A stretch of DNA of 64,000 nt from contig NZ_CP108882.1 of assembly GCF_036347055.1 (NCBI RefSeq), forward strand, positions 310,001 through 374,000, written 5' to 3'. The position numbers and the translations under genes are program-made. Shown one piece after another: positions 41,023 to 49,009 of the stretch. The DNA comes from Streptomyces sp. NBC_00820 (GTDB lineage: Bacteria > Actinomycetota > Actinomycetes > Streptomycetales > Streptomycetaceae). How positions within the stretch are numbered: position 1 is the stretch's first letter; each line of letters begins with the position of its first letter. Under the pieces are notes generated by a model. That model saw only the letters and a program-made list of their open reading frames with translations. It did not search any database and was not told where the DNA came from.

Positions 41023-41097
41023 CCTTGTCCGCGAGCGACTCGCACGCAAGGGCGACGGCCACCCGCTGCGGTAAATCGATGGCGCACGCGAACCACT

Positions 41098-41265
41098 GTG
41101 TCCACCCTGGTCCCCGTGGCAGAACCCAATTATCAGATCCGCGCCTTATACGCGGATTCCGCGGTCACCGTCTACCAGGCGTACGGGCCGGAGATCGGTC
41201 TGCCGACGGCCCGGGAGGGCCGTTTCCCCGCCGTGTGGCAGCGGGTCCGGATGACATGGGTCATC
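41098..41265 (+). pseudogene. DUF4291 gene fragment (N-terminal ~55 residues only)
   Basis: The frame from GTG 41098 reads VPVAEPNYQIRALYADSAVT, then VYQAYGPEIGLPTAREGRF and RVRMTW. This matches the start of DUF4291 proteins (NYxIRA ... VYQAYSPEIA ... GRF ... RMTWIKPSF). After MTW the conserved sequence stops and the frame continues into unrelated DNA leading to the terminator at 41354. About 140 C-terminal residues are missing. It lies ~300 bp from the tRNA-like gene, so it may mark the edge of an old insertion or deletion. Confidence 0.65.
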
Positions 41266-41353
41266 AAGGCGCGTTCACGGCCTTTTCCCTCTGTCGGAAG
41301 TGGCCGGCCCCTGCAAGGGAAAGGCCTCTCCGCTGATCCAGTGCTCGAGGCAG

Positions 41354-41396
41354 GATCCGCAGAGGACCCGGCTCGACGCCGGGTCCTCTGCGGATC
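41354..41396. terminator. Very strong terminator hairpin
   Basis: Perfect 19-bp stem GATCCGCAGAGGACCCGGC / GCCGGGTCCTCTGCGGATC with a five-base loop TCGAC, seven bases beyond the stop of the minus-strand haloperoxidase-like gene. Confidence 0.85.
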
Positions 41397-41402
41397 TGTG
41401 GT

Positions 41403-42797
41403 TCAGTCGGTGTCGTCGCCGCACTCCGGCTCGGCGAGGCTGCCCTGCCGAGCCGCTCGCGTCGGCAGGGACGGCTGGGTGCCGTCCTTGGCGACCGGCT
41501 GGAAGTAGTGGTCCAGCGCCCAGGCGGCCACGCGGGTGCCGGCCCGGCAGCCGGCCACGTCCGCCGTGCGGGAGTGGACGCCGCCCCACACACGCGCGTC
41601 GACGACGTCCCGGTTGAGGTCGTCGGCGGACCCGTAGAACCGCGTGGTGCCGGTGACCTCGGAGGGGACGTAGAGGTCGATGTGCGAGGTGCGGAGGACG
41701 CCGGTCAGCGCGCGTGCCACGGCGGCGGCGACGGTCGTATGGCCGGCGATGTAGTCCGGGTGTGGTGGGGTGAGGAGCAGCGGCTCCCAGGCCGGGTCCG
41801 CCGTCGTCGCGGGGTTGCCGTCGGTGTCGGCGAGGCGGATGGCGGTGATCGGCCGCCAGGTGCCGTAGTGGAGCTTGGCGTCCCATGCCGTGACGACGGC
41901 GTCGGTCGCCGACGCGTTCACCGCGGCGAACAGCCGGGCCGTCTCGGCGATGCCGAGCCGGTGCCGGGCGGCGTGGTCCCGTACGGCGATCTGGACCTGT
42001 TCGACCAGGTTGCCGCTGAAGAAGAGGGCGGTCTCGGTCTGCTGCGCGCTCCTGCCCGAGCCGGTCTTCACGCCCATGGTCTTCAGCTCCTGGACATCCT
42101 CGGCGTAGGCGGCCGAGGAGAGGGCGGGTGGTCCGCCGGGCCGGAACTGCTGCGGGGAGGCGAGCAGGAGGGGGCGGAGCCTGGCGAGCCAGGTGTCGAT
42201 GAAGGGCTGGAACGCGGGCGGGGTGGGCCGCCAGACCCCCGGTGCCGGGGATGCAGTGAACGGAACGTCCGCGAACCTTCCGTCCCCTTCCCGGAGTTCG
42301 ATGATGCGGGCGGCGGCGCGCTTTCCGTAGTCCACGCCCTGGTCTCTGGTGTGACCGGCCGGAAGAGCGGCGAGCGAGTCCGCGTAGGCGGTGTCGAGCC
42401 GCTCCTTGAAGGCGGGGAAGTAGGTGAGCAGCACGTCGTGGGCCGCGGTGGCGGCGGCCGCCGCGGAGGATGCCTTGGCCGGACCGCGCTCGTGCCATTT
42501 GTACAGGGCGTAGCCGCCTTCGATCCCCACCACGGCGTTGTACACGGCGGCGGAGACGAATCCCTCCCAGATCGCTGCCTGCCCGGAGGGGCGTGGGCCG
42601 AGGCTGGTCTTGATCGTGTCGGTGGCGATGGCGTTCCACTCGCGGACCACGGCTGCCGGGTCCGCCGCGGTCCGGGTGTGCGCGTCGGGGGGACTTGTCG
42701 CGGCGGTGAGCGTCACGAGGGCGATCGCCGCGACGGCGCAGATGAATCCCCGGGCATGTGAACGCGGAGGAGTGGGAAGAGGGGGCTCTTGATGCAC
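41403..42797 (-). CDS. Secreted vanadium-dependent haloperoxidase/PAP2-like protein
   Basis: 464 residues from GTG 42797 (AGGGAG six bases upstream). Signal peptide around residues 15-40 (FICAVAAIALVTLTAATS). The C-terminal half carries the vanadate/phosphate-binding set: KLHYGTWRPITAIR (Lys, Arg-Pro), PPHPDYIAGHTTVAAAV (GH with the catalytic His) and ARVWGGVHSRTADVAG (Arg and His). These match the PAP2/vanadium-haloperoxidase superfamily. The N-terminal helical region (WEGFVSAAVYNAVVGIEGGY) is also family-typical. It acts outside the cell as either a haloperoxidase or an acid phosphatase; sequence alone does not separate these. Confidence 0.85.
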   Translation of the reverse strand: MHQEPPLPTPPRSHARGFICAVAAIALVTLTAATSPPDAHTRTAADPAAVVREWNAIATDTIKTSLGPRPSGQAAIWEGFVSAAVYNAVVGIEGGYALYKWHERGPAKASSAAAAATAAHDVLLTYFPAFKERLDTAYADSLAALPAGHTRDQGVDYGKRAAARIIELREGDGRFADVPFTASPAPGVWRPTPPAFQPFIDTWLARLRPLLLASPQQFRPGGPPALSSAAYAEDVQELKTMGVKTGSGRSAQQTETALFFSGNLVEQVQIAVRDHAARHRLGIAETARLFAAVNASATDAVVTAWDAKLHYGTWRPITAIRLADTDGNPATTADPAWEPLLLTPPHPDYIAGHTTVAAAVARALTGVLRTSHIDLYVPSEVTGTTRFYGSADDLNRDVVDARVWGGVHSRTADVAGCRAGTRVAAWALDHYFQPVAKDGTQPSLPTRAARQGSLAEPECGDDTD

Positions 42798-43291
42798 AGC
42801 GTGCTCCCTAGAGTCGAGTGCCCAAGGCATAGCAACGGCCCACTGGGTGAGCAAGACAACTCGCCGCGAACCGGGCAGGTTCAAGGCGCCCTCGAACGCC
42901 TCACCGCCCGCTGTGCGGAGATCACCGCCGGACAGCCCCCGCACCCGCCCCGGGCCCCGGCGAACCGCGCTGCCCTTGTTCCCCGAGAGCTCCCCATCGC
43001 AGCCTGTTGACCTGCTCTGTGACCGTCCGTCGAATCCTCGCCACGTTCTCGGTTCGCGCCCGACGACGGCCAACACCCGATCGCAACCTTCGACCGCATC
43101 CACACCGCCCTGCGCACCCGCGTGAAGCTGTTTCCTCCAGGTGCTTCGGCTGTCTCGATCGCGAGCGCGACCACGCGCGGGACCGCGCGATCCGGGCAGG
43201 CTGCCCACCGATTCGATCACTTGGACGCGGTGCGACAGAATCTTCCTGGTAAGAGGCCTGCGGGCCGTTCGATCCCACCAGAGAAGCGTGC
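42798..43291. other. Intergenic region, 494 bp, no gene seen
   Basis: Divergent spacer between the haloperoxidase-like gene and the 58-residue gene. Open frames on both strands are Arg/Pro-rich with no motif. No clear promoter boxes or repeats. Confidence 0.45.
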
Positions 43292-43468
43292 ATGTTTCAG
43301 GAGACACCGATCTACACCCGCCTCATCACCGAGCGCGGAGATGTTCCCGCCATGGTGCGTGGCGAAGCGGACCGCATCCATCGTGACCTGGAACGGGTCA
43401 CCGGTTATTCACCCGTCCTGGCACCGCATCACAGCTTTCGCTCCATCGCTCCCGCCCCCAACCACTGA
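43292..43468 (+). CDS. Small conserved-type protein, 58 residues
   Basis: ATG 43292 preceded by AGAGAAG. The sequence begins MFQETPIYTRLITERGDVPA and continues VRGEADRIHRDLERVTG, a soluble alpha-helical protein. It resembles a group of 50-60-residue Streptomyces proteins starting MFQxTPIYxxLxxERGDVPA; this is from memory. No function is known. Codon use has strong G/C third positions over its whole length. Confidence 0.6.
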   Translation: MFQETPIYTRLITERGDVPAMVRGEADRIHRDLERVTGYSPVLAPHHSFRSIAPAPNH

Positions 43469-43958
43469 TCCCTTGGGCTGAGATCGGCGAGCCGTGGGCC
43501 GGGGTGTGCCGTTGGCTGACGCCCAGTAGGCGTGGATCGGGCCTCTCCCGCCCGACCGGGCGCCGAGGCGAGGTGTTCGGTGGCGGGGGTCAGGAAGCGT
43601 GCGGCCGCCCGCCCCCGTCACCGGAGCGGGCCCGCGTACCCGCGTGTCCGCGTTCACTTCTCGGCGGACGCCGGTCCGTTTCGCCGGCACGGAACGCGCG
43701 GTGGCCGGTGTCCACGGGCGGCCGTCGTGTTCCCGCGCGGGTGGGGTGACCGCGGCGGCCCACCAGGGTGCGCGTGCCGTACCGGTACGGATGGCCGGTG
43801 GCCGGGCGTGCGGGTGGGTCCGAAGGCCGGTGCGCGGTGCGGCGGTTTTCAGGATGTGGCTTCCGAAGGGTTGCCGTCCGATTGACTCACCCCTTAAATC
43901 AAAACATGAACTAAGCAGTGGGACAGGTGACTTGAACCCCCAGTCGAGGAGCCGCCGC
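43469..43958. other. Leader of the secreted glycan-binding gene, 490 bp
   Basis: Contains an A/T-rich island CCCCTTAAATCAAAACATGAAC (split near 43889-43911), likely part of the promoter of the downstream gene. The long frame crossing it has Arg/Gly/Pro-rich content and is not coding. Confidence 0.4.
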
Positions 43959-46499
43959 ATGAGACTGAGATCCCTGGGTACCGCGCTCGCCGCCCTCGCG
44001 GCGTTGATCGCTCTGCCCGCAACCCATCCGTCGGCCGTCGCGGCCGAGACCCCCTTGTCGCAAGGAAGGACGGTCGTCGCGTCGTCCGAGGAGACCGCAG
44101 CAACCACCGCCGCCAAGGCCGTCGACGGCGACACCGGGACCCGTTGGTCCTCCGCCGCCGGTGACGACCAGTGGCTCCAGGTCGACCTGGGCGCCGTCGC
44201 CACCGTCACGCAGGTGGTCCTGAACTGGGAGGCCGCCTACGGCAAGGATTACAAGGTCCAGATTTCCGGGGACGGGAGCACCTGGACCGATCTGAGATCC
44301 GTCACCGGCTCCGACGGCGGCGTCGACACGCTCGACGTCTCCGGCCAGGGCCGCTACGTGCGCATGCTCGGCGTGCACCGCGCCACCCAATGGGGCTACT
44401 CCCTCTGGGAGTTCCAGGTCTTCGGGACGGCGAGCGGCGCCCAGCCCGCCTGCGGCACGTCGAACGCCGCCCAGGGCAGGAGCGCCACCGCCTCCTCCAC
44501 CGAGAACGCAGGCACCCCCGCCTCCGCCGCCTTCGACGGCAACGCCGGGACCCGCTGGTCCAGCCAGGCCTCGGACCCGCAGTGGGTCCAGGTGGACCTC
44601 GGTTCCGTCCAGGACCTCTGCAAGGTCGATCTGACCTGGGAGGCGGCGTACGGCAAGGACTTCCAGATCCAGACGTCCTCCGACGGCCAGGGCTGGAGCA
44701 CCCTCAAGAGCGTGACCGGCGCGAGCGGCGGCACCGCCTCCTACGACGTCAGCGGATCGGGCCGTTACGTCCGCGTCTACGGCACCGCACGTGGCACGGT
44801 CTACGGCTACTCCCTGTGGGAGGTCGCCGTGCACACCGGCTCCACCGGCGTCCCGCCGGTCCAGGGCGGTGGCGACCTCGGCCCCAACGTCATCGTCGTC
44901 GACCCCTCCACCCCGAACCTGCAGCAGAAGTTCGACTCCGTCTTCGCCCAGCAGGAGTCGAACCAGTTCGGCACCGGCCGCTACCAGTTCCTGCTCAAGC
45001 CGGGGACCTACAACGGCATCAACGCCCAACTCGGCTTCTACACCTCCATCTCCGGCCTGGGCATGAACCCCGACGACACCCAGATCAACGGTGACATCAC
45101 GGTGGACGCGGGCTGGTTCAACGGCAACGCCACGCAGAACTTCTGGCGTTCGGCCGAGAACCTCGCGATCAGGCCCTCCAACGGCACCGACCGGTGGGCC
45201 GTGGCCCAGGCCGCCCCGTTCCGCCGCATCCATGTCCAGGGCGGCCTCAACCTCGCGCCCAACGGCTACGGCTGGGCCTCCGGCGGCTACATCGCCGACT
45301 CGAAGATCGACGGTACGGTCGGCCCGTACTCCCAGCAGCAGTGGTACACCCGCGACAGTTCGATCGGCGGCTGGACCAACGGCGTCTGGAACATGACCTT
45401 CACGGGCGTACAGGGCGCACCCGCGACGGACTTCGACAGCGGGTCGTACACCACGCTGGACACCACTCCGGTCTCCCGGGAGAAGCCGTTCCTCTATCTG
45501 GACGGCTCCGCCTACAAGGTGTTCGTGCCCGCCAAGCGCACCAACGCCCGCGGGGTGTCCTGGCCGGCCAACGCGGGCACCTCACTCCCGATCGACCAGT
45601 TCTACGTCGTGAAGCCGGGCGCGACCGCGGCCACCATCAACACCGCGCTCGCCCAGGGGCTCAACCTCCTCTTCACTCCCGGCGTCTACCACCTGGACCG
45701 CCCGATCGAGGTGACCCGGGCCAACACGGTGGTTCTCGGCCTCGGCCTCGCCACCCTCGTGCCGGACAACGGCGTCGACGCCGTGCACGTCGCCGACGTG
45801 GACGGGGTCAGGCTCGCGGGATTCCTGATCGACGCGGGCTCCGCGAACTCCGACACGCTCCTGCGCATCGGCCCCACCGGCTCCTCCGCCGACCACTCCG
45901 CCAACCCCACGACCATGCAGGACGTGTTCGTCCGCATCGGCGGTGCCGGTCCCGGCCTCGCCACCAACTCGGTCGTGGTGAACAGCAACAACGTCGTCAT
46001 CGACCACACCTGGCTCTGGCGCGCCGACCACGGCAGCGGCGTCGGCTGGGACACCAACCGCGCCGACTACGGTCTGCGGGTCAACGGCAACGACGTACTC
46101 GCCACAGGCCTGTTCGTCGAACACTTCAACAAGTACGACGTGTTCTGGAGCGGCGAGCGAGGCCGCACGATCTTCTTCCAGAACGAGAAGGCCTACGACG
46201 TGCCGAACTCCGCCGCCATCACGCACGACGGCATCGTCGGCTACGCCGCCTACAAGGTCGCCGACTCGGTCACCTCGCACGAGGCGTGGGGCCTGGGCAG
46301 CTACTGCAACTTCACGTCCGATCCCTCGATCGTCCAGGCCCACGGCTTCCAGGTCCCGACGACATCGGGCATCAGGATGCACGATCTGCTGGTGATCTCC
46401 CTCGGCGGCAAGGGGCAGTACGCCCACGTCGTCAACAACACGGGCTCCCCCACCTCCGGGACGAGCACCATTCCCTCCAAGGTGACCCAGTTCCCGTAG
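43959..46499 (+). CDS. Secreted protein: two F5/8-type C (discoidin/CBM32) domains plus parallel beta-helix, GH55-like
   Basis: 846 residues. Signal peptide MRLRSLGTALAALAALIALP ending near AVAAE. Two tandem discoidin domains lie at about 30-155 and 165-290, each with VDGDTGTRWSS / DGNAGTRWSS, QVDLG and YGYSLWEFQVFG / YGYSLWEVAVH. A beta-helix catalytic-type domain of ~540 residues follows (NVIVVDPSTPNLQQKF, GTYNGINAQLGFYTSISGLG, INGDITVDAGWFNGNATQNF). The protein ends without a membrane or sortase signal. The architecture matches actinobacterial 'coagulation factor 5/8 type' proteins, related to GH55-type glucanases. It probably binds and acts on an extracellular polysaccharide. Substrate unknown. 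Confidence 0.85.
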   Translation: MRLRSLGTALAALAALIALPATHPSAVAAETPLSQGRTVVASSEETAATTAAKAVDGDTGTRWSSAAGDDQWLQVDLGAVATVTQVVLNWEAAYGKDYKVQISGDGSTWTDLRSVTGSDGGVDTLDVSGQGRYVRMLGVHRATQWGYSLWEFQVFGTASGAQPACGTSNAAQGRSATASSTENAGTPASAAFDGNAGTRWSSQASDPQWVQVDLGSVQDLCKVDLTWEAAYGKDFQIQTSSDGQGWSTLKSVTGASGGTASYDVSGSGRYVRVYGTARGTVYGYSLWEVAVHTGSTGVPPVQGGGDLGPNVIVVDPSTPNLQQKFDSVFAQQESNQFGTGRYQFLLKPGTYNGINAQLGFYTSISGLGMNPDDTQINGDITVDAGWFNGNATQNFWRSAENLAIRPSNGTDRWAVAQAAPFRRIHVQGGLNLAPNGYGWASGGYIADSKIDGTVGPYSQQQWYTRDSSIGGWTNGVWNMTFTGVQGAPATDFDSGSYTTLDTTPVSREKPFLYLDGSAYKVFVPAKRTNARGVSWPANAGTSLPIDQFYVVKPGATAATINTALAQGLNLLFTPGVYHLDRPIEVTRANTVVLGLGLATLVPDNGVDAVHVADVDGVRLAGFLIDAGSANSDTLLRIGPTGSSADHSANPTTMQDVFVRIGGAGPGLATNSVVVNSNNVVIDHTWLWRADHGSGVGWDTNRADYGLRVNGNDVLATGLFVEHFNKYDVFWSGERGRTIFFQNEKAYDVPNSAAITHDGIVGYAAYKVADSVTSHEAWGLGSYCNFTSDPSIVQAHGFQVPTTSGIRMHDLLVISLGGKGQYAHVVNNTGSPTSGTSTIPSKVTQFP

Positions 46500-46512
46500 G
46501 AACGGGCGCGCG

Positions 46513-46553
46513 ACGGTGCCCCGGGACGCGACGGCCGCGGCCCGGGGCACCGT
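46513..46553. terminator. Bidirectional terminator hairpin
   Basis: 13-bp perfect stem ACGGTGCCCCGGG / CCCGGGGCACCGT with a 15-base loop, between the convergent glycan-binding and flavoenzyme genes. Confidence 0.8.
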
Positions 46554-46592
46554 GCGAGGGGCCGTCGGCCGCCGGGACGTTTCCGGGACGCG

Positions 46593-47945
46593 CTACGCCG
46601 GGTCCTGACGGCGGTGGGCACGTGTGTCGTGCAGGAAGTGGTCGCCGATGGCGCGCAGCGTGGGGGCGGCGAGCGCGCGGCCCATCAGGACTCTGACGTT
46701 GCGCCAGAACCGGTCGAGTCCTTCGGCTTCGGCGAGTTCCAGCACGCGCTCCCCGGTGAGGAGTGCGGTCCTGAAGGTGGCGGCCTCGGCGGCTGCGACG
46801 AGTGCGGCCACGTCGGCACGCTGCCCGGCGTCGAGTTCCGGTCCGGCGCGCAGCGCGCGTGCCATCGCCGCCGTCGCCCGCTCGACGACCGCGGACGCGG
46901 TACAGGAGGCCAGCGCGAGTTCTCCGAAGGCCAGCAACAGATCGGCGTCCGTGGCGGGCATGGGCGCGAGCGGGCCGGTGCCGTGGGCCGCCCATCGGGC
47001 GTGGGTCTCGGCGAGGCTGAGGTCCCTCGCCTCCGCCAGCGCCCCCTCGGCGATGCCCAGGGCGACGTGCGCGAGCATCAGCCGCAGGGCGAGCGGGGCG
47101 ACGGTGGCGTACGGCGCGCTGCTGTCCTCGTCGTGGGCCGCGGGTCCGAGCACCTGATCCGCGGGGACCGGCACGTCGTCGAAGAGGACGGTGCCCGCGT
47201 CGGCGAGCCGCTGGCCGAGCCGCTCGGGCGACGGAGTGCGGGTGACACCCGGGTGACGCGGATCCACGAGGACGACGAGGGCCTCGCCGGTGGACGTGCA
47301 CACCGCGTCGAGCACGAACCGGTCGGCCACGTTGGCCGCGGTGGCCAGGACCCGGTGCCCGCTGAGCAGAAAGCCTCCGGCGGCCGGGGTGAGCACGGGT
47401 GAGGCTCCCCCGCCGCCGGGGCGACCGGCCTCGCCCGGGCCCGGGAGGCCGAAGTCCCCCGCCCACAGCCACTGTTCCGCCGCCGCGCGGGATTCCAGGT
47501 CCGCGGCGTGCTCGGGTGCGGCGAAAAACCGGGGGCTCCAGGACAGCACATAGTGGCGGCCCAGCAGTTCGCCCATCGAGCCGTCGGCGGCCGCGATCCG
47601 GCGGACGATGGCGCAGGCGTCCTCCCACGCCGTCCCCGTCGCCGTCTCCGTCGCCGTCTCCGCGCCTGCCCCCGCCTCCGCCCCCGTTCTCGTCGCTGCC
47701 CCTGTCCCCGCGACCGCCGTTCCGGGCGGCGCGAGAACGGTCTGCAGGCCGGATTCACGCAGGCGTGCCACCTCGTCGTACGGCGGCTTGCCGGCCCTGT
47801 CGCGGTCGGGCGCGTCCACCGCCAGGTCCTCACCGAACTCGTGGGCGACGCGCTGCCAGAAATCCCCGGGAGGGGCACCGGCCTCCGCCGCGGCCTCACT
47901 CGTCGTCGCACCCCGCACTTGCCCGGAACCCGCGCTCACAGCCAC
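46593..47945 (-). CDS. Acyl-CoA-dehydrogenase-fold flavoenzyme, SfnB/DszC-like
   Basis: 450 residues from GTG 47945 (GTG 47939 is possible). The fold is acyl-CoA dehydrogenase: VRRIAAADGSMGELLGRHYV, AAGGFLLSGHRVLATAANVADRFVL split by family loops, HVALGIAEGALAEA, and C-terminal VLELAEAEGLDRFWRNVRVL followed by DPTLRAIGDH-like sequence. This C-terminus is typical of the SfnB/DszC branch, flavin-dependent monooxygenases or desulfurisation oxidoreductases. Residues ~82-115 form a low-complexity Thr/Ala/Gly/Glu insert encoded by a simple repeat. Next to an Rrf2 regulator and met genes, a role in using organic sulfur is likely. Confidence 0.82.
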   Translation of the reverse strand: MAVSAGSGQVRGATTSEAAAEAGAPPGDFWQRVAHEFGEDLAVDAPDRDRAGKPPYDEVARLRESGLQTVLAPPGTAVAGTGAATRTGAEAGAGAETATETATGTAWEDACAIVRRIAAADGSMGELLGRHYVLSWSPRFFAAPEHAADLESRAAAEQWLWAGDFGLPGPGEAGRPGGGGASPVLTPAAGGFLLSGHRVLATAANVADRFVLDAVCTSTGEALVVLVDPRHPGVTRTPSPERLGQRLADAGTVLFDDVPVPADQVLGPAAHDEDSSAPYATVAPLALRLMLAHVALGIAEGALAEARDLSLAETHARWAAHGTGPLAPMPATDADLLLAFGELALASCTASAVVERATAAMARALRAGPELDAGQRADVAALVAAAEAATFRTALLTGERVLELAEAEGLDRFWRNVRVLMGRALAAPTLRAIGDHFLHDTRAHRRQDPA

Positions 47946-47963
47946 CTCGGACCATTCCCTAGT

Positions 47964-47986
47964 ATTCCTAGTGCCTTAGTAGGAAT
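47964..47986. promoter_or_regulatory. Inverted repeat upstream of the flavoenzyme gene, candidate Rrf2/CymR-type site
   Basis: ATTCCTA - nine bases - TAGGAAT, perfect arms in an unusually A/T-rich patch (47955-47991), 19 bp upstream of the GTG. GGAATTA on one arm recalls CymR/IscR-family sites. The Rrf2 gene is adjacent. Confidence 0.55.
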
Positions 47987-48066
47987 TAATCCTGCGGGCC
48001 GGGAGATGCCGCGAGCAAGGGAGCATCCAGCACCTGGACACGAGCGTCTCGCCCACCGGAACAGGG

Positions 48067-48525
48067 TTACGGATTCAGCCAGGCGTCCGGCGTCTCGGAG
48101 AGCGCCACGACCTCGGCGGGAAGCTGCGCCGACACCACGTGGGCGAGGGAGGTCCCGTCGAGGATCTGCCGGACGTTGACGCGCAGCGCGATCCACAGGG
48201 GAAGCAGCGACGTGGCGGGCCCCGAGTACGACAGGTCCGGTGGGCGTACGTCCTGCACGGACACCAGTGGCCCGTCCACGACGCGGATGACGTCCGCGAT
48301 GCTGATGGACGCGGCGGGCTTGGCCAGGCGGTAGCCGCCGCCCGCGCCGCGCTGGCTCAGTACGAGCCCGCCGCGGCGCATGTCGTTGAGGATGCCCTCG
48401 AGGAACTTGTGCGGAATCGCCTGGGCTTCCGCGATCACCTCCGCCTTGAGGGGCCCGGCGTCGCCGGCCGCGGCGAGTTGGAGCGCGGCCCGCACCGCGT
48501 AGTCTGCTTTGGCCGAAATCCGCAT
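48067..48525 (-). CDS. Rrf2-family transcriptional regulator
   Basis: 152 residues from ATG 48525: MRISAKADYAVRAALQLA, winged helix with AIPHKFLEGILNDMRRGGLV and wing SQRGAGGGYRLAKP, the Rrf2 hallmark. The [2Fe-2S]-type three Cys of IscR are absent; the protein has no Cys in the usual positions 90-110. It therefore resembles the CymR branch, which senses cysteine metabolism, rather than IscR. The transcript is probably leaderless. Neighbours are the SfnB/DszC-like gene downstream on the same strand and the divergent leader peptide with metY-metX. It is the likely regulator of this sulfur block. Confidence 0.88.
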   Translation of the reverse strand: MRISAKADYAVRAALQLAAAGDAGPLKAEVIAEAQAIPHKFLEGILNDMRRGGLVLSQRGAGGGYRLAKPAASISIADVIRVVDGPLVSVQDVRPPDLSYSGPATSLLPLWIALRVNVRQILDGTSLAHVVSAQLPAEVVALSETPDAWLNP

Positions 48526-48531
48526 GACAGC

Positions 48532-48537
48532 ATTATC
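48532..48537 (-). promoter_or_regulatory. -10 box of the Rrf2 gene
   Basis: GATAAT on the minus strand, six bases ahead of the ATG, with no ribosome site; implies a leaderless mRNA. Confidence 0.55.
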
Positions 48538-48769
48538 CTGCACGGCGCCGCCCCGATGGCTGCGGGGCGCTGCGACTCACGCCGAACCGGGCACGCGGCG
48601 TCACGCGTGCCCCGGCAGGTACTCTGGCCGGCGCCCTGTCCGGCCGGACCGGGGGACGGGGGCGCACGCGGGTGCGCGCTCCGCCCGTCCGGCCGGGTGG
48701 GCGCATACCCGTGCTTCAACTCCGCACGTCATGCTGGTACTTCGTGACCGCCTGTGGTTACCTGACTGC

Positions 48770-48844
48770 ATGACCGTGCTCGTGATCCGCCGCCACGTCG
48801 ACTACGTGCGCGTCACCACCACGGCGTGTCCCGCCGTGAGCTGA
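48770..48844 (+). CDS. Cys-containing leader peptide ahead of metY
   Basis: 24 residues: MTVLVIRRHVDYVRV then TTTACPAVS, stop TGA. It matches the actinobacterial 'putative leader peptide' family with RRHVDxxRV...CPA, found upstream of sulfur-assimilation genes. In that family, ribosome progress at the Cys codon is thought to report cysteine supply. It ends 165 bp before metY. The region between contains CCGTGC...GCACGG (about 48907-48932), a possible attenuator stem. No ribosome site precedes the ATG, so the leader may itself be leaderless. Confidence 0.8.
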   Translation: MTVLVIRRHVDYVRVTTTACPAVS

Positions 48845-49009
48845 CGCTCCCCTCCGGCACGCGATCGTCTCCCCCCTCCTTCTCCGCCCTCTCCACTCTC
48901 CGAGCACCCGTGCTGTCCGCTGCCCGGGCACGGCGCACGGCCTCTCGGTGCCTGCCTCCACCCTCCTCCTGCGCACCCGCGCTCCCGCACGCCAGCACAA
49001 GGGAGAACC

